DNA from: an uncultured Saprospiraceae bacterium
GTDB taxonomy: Bacteria > Bacteroidota > Bacteroidia > Chitinophagales > Saprospiraceae
NCBI GenBank assembly: GCA_938003955.1
Contig: CALKXE010000014.1
Location: forward strand, 1-38,098
Direction: 5' to 3'
Length of the DNA: 38,098 nucleotides
A program made the position numbers and the translations under genes. The notes beneath the pieces are model-generated. The model was not told the origin of the DNA and did no database searches. It saw only the letters and a program-made list of their open reading frames with translations. This document shows, in pieces, positions 33,949-38,098 of the stretch (position 1 is the first letter of the stretch; the number at the start of each line of letters is the position of its first letter).

Positions 33949-34563
33949 TTGAGTAGAAAGACAGATATAAAATTCACGACAGGTATAATCGTATTCATAA
34001 AGAACCCTAGACTAGGCCATGTAAAAACCCGTCTTGCTAAAGACGTAGGAGATGAAAGAGCACTAGAGATCTATCTAAAATTGACAGCTCATACGCAGCG
34101 TGTATTATCCGCTGTACCGTATGTAAACAGGAATGTCTACTACTCTGAATTTATAGATGATACAGATGATTGGTCTACGGATACATTCATCAAAGGATTA
34201 CAATCTAATGGTGATTTAGGGGACAGGATAAAACATGCATTCCATGAAGTATTCGAACAAAATGAAAAGGTGATAATAATCGGTAGCGACTGTGCCCAAT
34301 TATCTGCAAATCATATCCAACAAGCAATCGATACTCTTGATAACAATAATGTAGTCATCGGACCAAGTTTAGATGGCGGTTACTATCTGCTCGGCATGGA
34401 TTCTAATTTTCAATTTCTATTTGAAGATATCGAATGGAGTACAGAGTCTGTTTTCGAAACAACTAAAAACAAAGCGCTTGCCCAAGATCTAACCGTAGCA
34501 GAAATAGAGAAACTATCAGACATTGATTACATCGAAGATTGGGAAAAATATGGGTTAAAGTAA
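33949..34563 (+). CDS. TIGR04282-family (DUF2064) glycosyltransferase-like protein, TTG start
   Basis: 204 residues. An in-frame TAA sits at 33946-33948, immediately before the TTG at 33949, and the conserved N-terminal motif GIIVFIKNPRLGHVKTRLAK begins 11 residues later with no ATG in between, so TTG is the likely start. Further family marks are IIIGSDCAQL, GPSLDGGYYLLGM and DIEWSTESVFETT. The family is named for arsenosugar biosynthesis in some bacteria, yet no arsenic or SAM-methyltransferase gene is adjacent. It may transfer a sugar or nucleotidyl group to another acceptor. Confidence 0.85.
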   Translation: MSRKTDIKFTTGIIVFIKNPRLGHVKTRLAKDVGDERALEIYLKLTAHTQRVLSAVPYVNRNVYYSEFIDDTDDWSTDTFIKGLQSNGDLGDRIKHAFHEVFEQNEKVIIIGSDCAQLSANHIQQAIDTLDNNNVVIGPSLDGGYYLLGMDSNFQFLFEDIEWSTESVFETTKNKALAQDLTVAEIEKLSDIDYIEDWEKYGLK

Positions 34564-34579
34564 TAACCAAAACTAGATC

Positions 34580-34619
34580 ATTGAGCGCCTGCGATCGGTG
34601 AGCTATCATTTCGCTCAAT
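34580..34619. repeat. Inverted repeat between convergent genes
   Basis: attgagcg (34580-34587) and cgctcaat (34612-34619) are perfect complements 24 bases apart, between the TIGR04282 gene and queG. A weak terminator at best; only a short T-run follows. Confidence 0.35.
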
Positions 34620-34659
34620 TTCAAGTTAACAACAACGTCTTGTCTTATTCCGTTAATTC

Positions 34660-35577
34660 CTACTTCAAAAAATCAATATTCCGTTTCAAGCCTTGAAACT
34701 TAGTCCGCTTAACTGGTGACCCTGCGAAAATCTTATCAAATGTATCCTCTGTGATCTCTTGCCAATCACTTTTTGTCATTCCAAGAAGATCTTCATGTGG
34801 CTGAAATTTTGGTTCTTCATGCTGTTTAGAAAATCGATTCCAAGGACACACTTGCTGGCAGATATCGCATCCAAACATCCAATCCTGCATCTGTGGAGAA
34901 AACTCTTTTGGTAATTCGCCCTTATGTTCTATCGTCAGGTAAGATATACATTTACTCCCATCCATAATGTACCCTTCTTCGCTAATCGCATCTGTCGGGC
35001 AGGCTTCTATACATCGAGTACACGTGCCACAATGGTCTTTTATCGGATGATCATATTCTAATTCTAAGTCGCAGATAATTTCGCAAAGGAAGAAATAAGA
35101 TCCCTTTTTAGGATTGACCAATAGAGAATGTTTTCCGACCCATCCCAATCCTGACCGTCTCGCCCAATCTCGTTCTAATACTGGAGCACTGTCTACAAAA
35201 CATCGTCCATCAATCTCTCCGAATGTTTCTTGGATCCATTTGTAGAGTATGATCAACTTCTTTTTCACTACTTTATGGTAGTCTTTACCATGTGCATACA
35301 TAGCTAGTTTTGGCGCAGATTCGTCTTGAATCGCTTCTGTATAGTAGTTATACATCAGACTGATTACTGACTTCGATCCCGGAACTAATTCTGTGGGATC
35401 CACTCGCTTATCAAAGTGGTTTTCCATATATGACATCCCACCATGATTTCCTTGATTGAGCCAGTCTTCTAGTCTGCGGGCTTCTTCATCCATGTGCTCG
35501 GCTTTAGCTATGGCTATGCCCATGAAGCCTAGTTCGGCAGCTTTTTGTTTGATTTGAGATGTGATTGTGAGATTCAA
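34660..35577 (-). CDS. queG: Epoxyqueuosine reductase
   Basis: 305 residues, normal for QueG, the B12- and Fe-S-dependent enzyme that makes queuosine in the wobble position of GUN tRNAs. Catalytic Asp137 lies in LERDWARRSGLGWVGKHS. The two [4Fe-4S] sites are built from CGTCTRCIEACP (Cys183, 186, 189, 193), Cys210, and GCDICQQVCPWN (Cys237, 240, 244). The N-terminal GNHGGMSYMENH also fits. It lies 36 bases beyond the higA stop, so it may be transcribed from the upstream minus-strand genes. Confidence 0.96.
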   Translation of the reverse strand: MNLTITSQIKQKAAELGFMGIAIAKAEHMDEEARRLEDWLNQGNHGGMSYMENHFDKRVDPTELVPGSKSVISLMYNYYTEAIQDESAPKLAMYAHGKDYHKVVKKKLIILYKWIQETFGEIDGRCFVDSAPVLERDWARRSGLGWVGKHSLLVNPKKGSYFFLCEIICDLELEYDHPIKDHCGTCTRCIEACPTDAISEEGYIMDGSKCISYLTIEHKGELPKEFSPQMQDWMFGCDICQQVCPWNRFSKQHEEPKFQPHEDLLGMTKSDWQEITEDTFDKIFAGSPVKRTKFQGLKRNIDFLK

Positions 35578-35613
35578 TTATCTATTAAATTGTTGAAATA
35601 AGGACTCGTTAAA

Positions 35614-36198
35614 TTATGCAAATGCAAAATCTTTACGATTTAGTCTAAGTTGAGGTTTACCTAATTTCTTTATTGATTTTTCAATATTTGTTTTGTCTTC
35701 TTCTGATATTTGAGCTGGCACTAGCCTATCGAGATCTATTTTCAAAAGCTTACTTATCACAACCAAATCTTTTAGTGTAAACGCGACAATGCCGTTCATT
35801 AACTCTGACATGTATGATTTACTTTCATGCCCGAGTATTTTTCCAAATTCTTGTTGATTAAGCTCTAGATTTTTTAATTTGGATTTTATAAGGTTCTTTC
35901 GTAATTCTATAAACTCCAGTTTTGATTGGACTGCTTCTTCAGCTTTATCGCTTTCTGTGATTCGAGCCTCAGTAATATTCGCGCGCTTAGACCAGTGCTT
36001 TGATTCATAAGCGATGATAAGCTCTCTAATTCTTGACCTTTTTATTTGAGCCTCAGGAAACTCTTTCGCCATCGTTCTCAATTGCCTTTCGACAAGCGCC
36101 GCATTTTCCAACTCAAGTTCATTAGCTATCACACCTTTTTCTAATAGTTCGTCTATACTAAATTCATCAATCATATCCATTTTTTTGATTGTAGCCAT
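35614..36198 (-). CDS. higA: HigA-like antitoxin (XRE-family helix-turn-helix)
   Basis: 194 residues from the ATG at 36198. An alternative ATG at 36174 gives 186 residues and a four-base ATGA overlap with the toxin stop, which I consider about as likely. The DNA-binding part is LNQQEFGKILGHESKSYMSELMNGIVAFTLKDLVVISKLL (about 120-160), a standard XRE helix-turn-helix as in HigA. The N-terminal 100 residues are charged and helical, and the C-terminus is basic. As in higBA operons, the toxin gene comes first. It likely neutralises the toxin and represses the operon through the dyad at 36528-36545. Confidence 0.8.
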   Translation of the reverse strand: MATIKKMDMIDEFSIDELLEKGVIANELELENAALVERQLRTMAKEFPEAQIKRSRIRELIIAYESKHWSKRANITEARITESDKAEEAVQSKLEFIELRKNLIKSKLKNLELNQQEFGKILGHESKSYMSELMNGIVAFTLKDLVVISKLLKIDLDRLVPAQISEEDKTNIEKSIKKLGKPQLRLNRKDFAFA

Positions 36199-36509
36199 TT
36201 GCGAATTGTACTCTTATTATTTTTAAATGTAGATTCATATTCTTTATGATCTCCACACCAAACAATAGTAGCTTGATCCTCTTCTAACTCTATTAAAATC
36301 ATAGTTCTATCAATTGATATATTGAAAAAGTAAAATCCATCTGAATGGACTCTGTCTGCATCAGGTCTACTTATTTTTATATCCTCTTGAGTTGACCAAC
36401 TTGCATTTTCAAGAGTATGAATAAGATTGTCGATTTCTGAAACAAGTTTAGTGTTGCCCCTTTTCTTTCTGATATATTTTTCAATAATTTTACGATATAC
36501 TATTTTCAT
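36171..36509 (-). CDS. higB: HigB-like toxin (RelE-fold mRNA interferase type)
   Basis: 112 residues, small and basic at both ends (MKIVYRKIIEKYIRKKRG ... RKWLQSKKW). The core DADRVHSDGFYFFNISIDRTMILIEL and ATIVWCGDHKEYESTFK has the pattern of RelE/HigB ribosome-dependent mRNA interferases, where basic residues and a late H-x-x-Y-like segment contribute to catalysis. It overlaps the antitoxin gene, with toxin first, as in HigBA systems. Family assignment rests on gene order, size and these segments; activity is not shown. It starts 41 bases downstream of the glycosyltransferase stop. Confidence 0.75.
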   Translation of the reverse strand: MKIVYRKIIEKYIRKKRGNTKLVSEIDNLIHTLENASWSTQEDIKISRPDADRVHSDGFYFFNISIDRTMILIELEEDQATIVWCGDHKEYESTFKNNKSTIRKWLQSKKWI

Positions 36510-36527
36510 TCAACGTGAATGTAGCAA

Positions 36528-36545
36528 TAATAGTTCGCACTATTA
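36528..36545. promoter_or_regulatory. Candidate HigA operator
   Basis: TAATAGTTCGCACTATTA is a perfect 7-4-7 dyad, 18 bases upstream of the toxin start. An overlapping second inverted repeat, ATAGTTC (36530-36536) / GAACTAT (36548-36554), reuses one of its arms. The gap available for a promoter is only 41 bases, so a repressor here would control higBA directly. Confidence 0.6.
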
Positions 36546-36550
36546 CAGAA

Positions 36551-37603
36551 CTATTTAAATCTGCGGTTAATTTTATTTTCTATGTTTTTTAAAAAAATCA
36601 CAAACCACTCTGCAATTTTATTTTCATTATACTCATTTGCGACAAGCTTATAAGATTCCTCAGCCAATTTATTTCTCACTTTTTTATCTCTACATAATGC
36701 CAAGATTGCCTCACTCATATCTTTCGGATCATTATTGACCAAGCGGATATTCTTACCATCTTCAAAAAGCTCTCTTACCCCTTCTGTATCTTTAGTTATT
36801 ATACATTTTCTCGCTGCTGCGTAATGATAGATTTTATTGGGTATGACAACATCTGTTTTTATGGATTCCCCAAAGACACCAAGGCAAATATCAAATTCGT
36901 TAATGGCAGCATTAAGTTGATCAAATGGCACTTTGTCTATAAATTCTATATTATTTACATCCAGTAATTTTGCCAACTTCGTTACCTCTTTGTAGGTAGC
37001 ACCAGAACCAATAATTTTAAATTGTATCGTTGTTTCATTTTTAAGAAGGTGAGCGGCTTTTACTATTTTATCTACTCCTTGTAACGGATTAAAGCTGCCG
37101 TAAAAACCAACGACAACTTTATCATTTTTAGATCTTTCTATAGGAAAAAACTGTGATGTATCCGCTCCAATATATATCGCTTCCATTGGCTTAGTCAATC
37201 TATACTTATCTGCCAGATATTTTTGATGTGCCTTGGTGTCCCATATCAGTATGTCAGGCCAATAGAATGAGAGAAGATCAACAAGATATTTCTGTGGTGC
37301 TTTCCACTTCATCCCATAGTCAATAACACGAGTCATGTACACAGAAATTAATGGATCGAATACAACTGGAGCCATACTTGATAACTTCACAAAAGCAACA
37401 TCTCTATGTCGAAATGGTGGTACAATTACGAAATCTACCTTTGCGGATTTTCTTTTGATCTCTTTATGAGTTGACCAGTTTCTACTCTTAATACTATATA
37501 GCTCTACCGATACATCATCCCGCTTTTTTAGACCATTCAGCAGGACTAACACTCGATTGTATCGAAAGTCCGTTTTACCAACAAATAACAACTTTAAGGT
37601 CAT
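36551..37603 (-). CDS. Glycosyltransferase, GT-B fold (family 1/4-like)
   Basis: 350 residues. The N-terminal half is a Rossmann-like acceptor domain (LLFVGKTDFRYNRVLVLLNGL). The C-terminal half carries the nucleotide-sugar site: YIGADTSQFFP, VGFYGSFNPLQGVDKIVKAA, FKIIGSG, and the GT1 region VIPNKIYHYAAARKCIITKDTEGVRELF. The conserved catalytic E-x7-E pattern is not intact (GVFGESIKTDVVIPNK), so the exact family and donor are uncertain. Its ATG is directly adjacent to the TAG of the heptose adenylyltransferase gene, implying an operon for LPS core or another surface glycan. Confidence 0.85.
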   Translation of the reverse strand: MTLKLLFVGKTDFRYNRVLVLLNGLKKRDDVSVELYSIKSRNWSTHKEIKRKSAKVDFVIVPPFRHRDVAFVKLSSMAPVVFDPLISVYMTRVIDYGMKWKAPQKYLVDLLSFYWPDILIWDTKAHQKYLADKYRLTKPMEAIYIGADTSQFFPIERSKNDKVVVGFYGSFNPLQGVDKIVKAAHLLKNETTIQFKIIGSGATYKEVTKLAKLLDVNNIEFIDKVPFDQLNAAINEFDICLGVFGESIKTDVVIPNKIYHYAAARKCIITKDTEGVRELFEDGKNIRLVNNDPKDMSEAILALCRDKKVRNKLAEESYKLVANEYNENKIAEWFVIFLKNIENKINRRFK

Positions 37604-38080
37604 CTATCCATTCAGCTTATTGATCAAATCAGTGCTAGAGTGCCCCTGTAAAAAAGGGATGATTTCTACTTTGCCACCATGCTCTTCCACAAAATCAGCC
37701 CCAACAATGTTTTCTTTTTTATAATCCCCTCCTTTGACCAATACATCTGGAGATACTGCCGAAATCAGATCAATCGGTGTATCTTCTTCAAATACAATTA
37801 CTAAGTCTACTGAAGACAATGCCGCTAAGATTGAAGCACGGCTTTCCCCGTCTTTTATCGGTCTTTCAGTACCTTTTAACCGTTTTACCGAGGCATCAGA
37901 ATTAAGTCCAACGATGAGTATATCTCCTTTTGCTTTTGCTTGCTCTAAATAGGTAATATGCCCGAGGTGAAGTATATCAAAACATCCATTTGTGAATACA
38001 ATTTTATGTCCTAGACTCTTCAGATCTTGAATTAGCTCTTTGCTGGACGATATGGTTTGTATTTTAATTTTGAATGTCAT
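37604..38080 (-). CDS. rfaE2: D-glycero-beta-D-manno-heptose 1-phosphate adenylyltransferase
   Basis: 158 residues, equivalent to the C-terminal half of HldE, here a separate protein. The nucleotidyltransferase motif is [13 protein letters not shown] (HLGH at 38-41); [19 protein letters not shown] and the C-terminal [13 protein letters not shown] follow the family. It makes ADP-heptose for the LPS inner core in the cytoplasm. Its kinase partner (rfaE1/hldA) is not in the window and could lie further right, upstream of this gene. It starts the minus-strand run rfaE2-glycosyltransferase-higB-higA-queG. Confidence 0.95.
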   Translation of the reverse strand: MTFKIKIQTISSSKELIQDLKSLGHKIVFTNGCFDILHLGHITYLEQAKAKGDILIVGLNSDASVKRLKGTERPIKDGESRASILAALSSVDLVIVFEEDTPIDLISAVSPDVLVKGGDYKKENIVGADFVEEHGGKVEIIPFLQGHSSTDLINKLNG

Positions 38081-38098
38081 TTTTTTATTGGGTGTCTA

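Noticed and set aside
1..38098. CRISPR array, prophage or integrated element
   Set aside because: No regularly spaced direct repeats, integrase, phage structural gene or attachment-site duplication was seen; the tRNA-Phe gene has no integrase next to it.

Overview
The window looks like chromosome of an AT-rich member of the Bacteroidota. Four things point there: candidate promoters match the Bacteroidota pattern TTTG-N19/20-TAnnTTTG (clearest before blaI and before tRNA-Phe); Shine-Dalgarno sequences are mostly absent; at least two proteins end in a type IX secretion (T9SS) sorting-like domain; and there are two M56/BlaR1-type membrane peptidases with the C-terminal elaborations typical of the phylum. 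Most of the content is housekeeping or envelope genes in short operons. There is no phage, no recognisable transposase and no CRISPR array.

Layout. 1-3136: the 3' part of a long M56-type gene whose peptidase domain lies off the left edge; its tail carries duplicated TonB C-terminal domains, two SusC-plug-like segments and a T9SS-like C-terminus. 3684-4847 (-): PQQ-type sugar dehydrogenase. 5100-6762: small membrane protein and threonine synthase. 6770-8713: lipocalin-like lipoprotein diverging from a di-haem cytochrome c peroxidase lipoprotein. 8958-9033: tRNA-Phe with its own promoter and hairpin, then a short divergent CutC, a TIGR01777 epimerase (-), a T9SS-tailed esterase, an Omp85-type outer membrane protein, a class A beta-lactamase-fold lipoprotein and a DinB-like protein. 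15252-16762: MlaE/MlaF lipid-transport ABC pair. 17016-18542 (-): GpmI. 18543-19150: no gene, but a GC-rich nested inverted repeat. 19151-22507: fused acyl-CoA mutase IcmF. 22761-23939: three small genes of unknown role.

23940-26848 holds a BlaI repressor and an M56 sensor-peptidase one base apart, behind a promoter carrying three TACGAA-N4-TTCGTA dyads; this is the best-resolved regulatory circuit in the window. 27127-29294 (-): YjgN-like DUF898 membrane protein and M48 protease. 29505-33752: UvrD/PcrA helicase and a LytS-type sensor kinase three bases apart. 33949-34563: TTG-started TIGR04282 transferase. 34660-38080 (-): RfaE2 heptose adenylyltransferase, a glycosyltransferase, a HigBA-like toxin-antitoxin pair with its own candidate operator, and QueG.

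The most unusual items are the multi-domain tail of the left-edge M56 gene, the blaI operator array, a protein-level tripeptide repeat in the second M56 protein, and two dispersed-repeat signals. I did not find a complete, obviously new defence or biosynthetic system. All family calls come from reading motifs; no database search was run.
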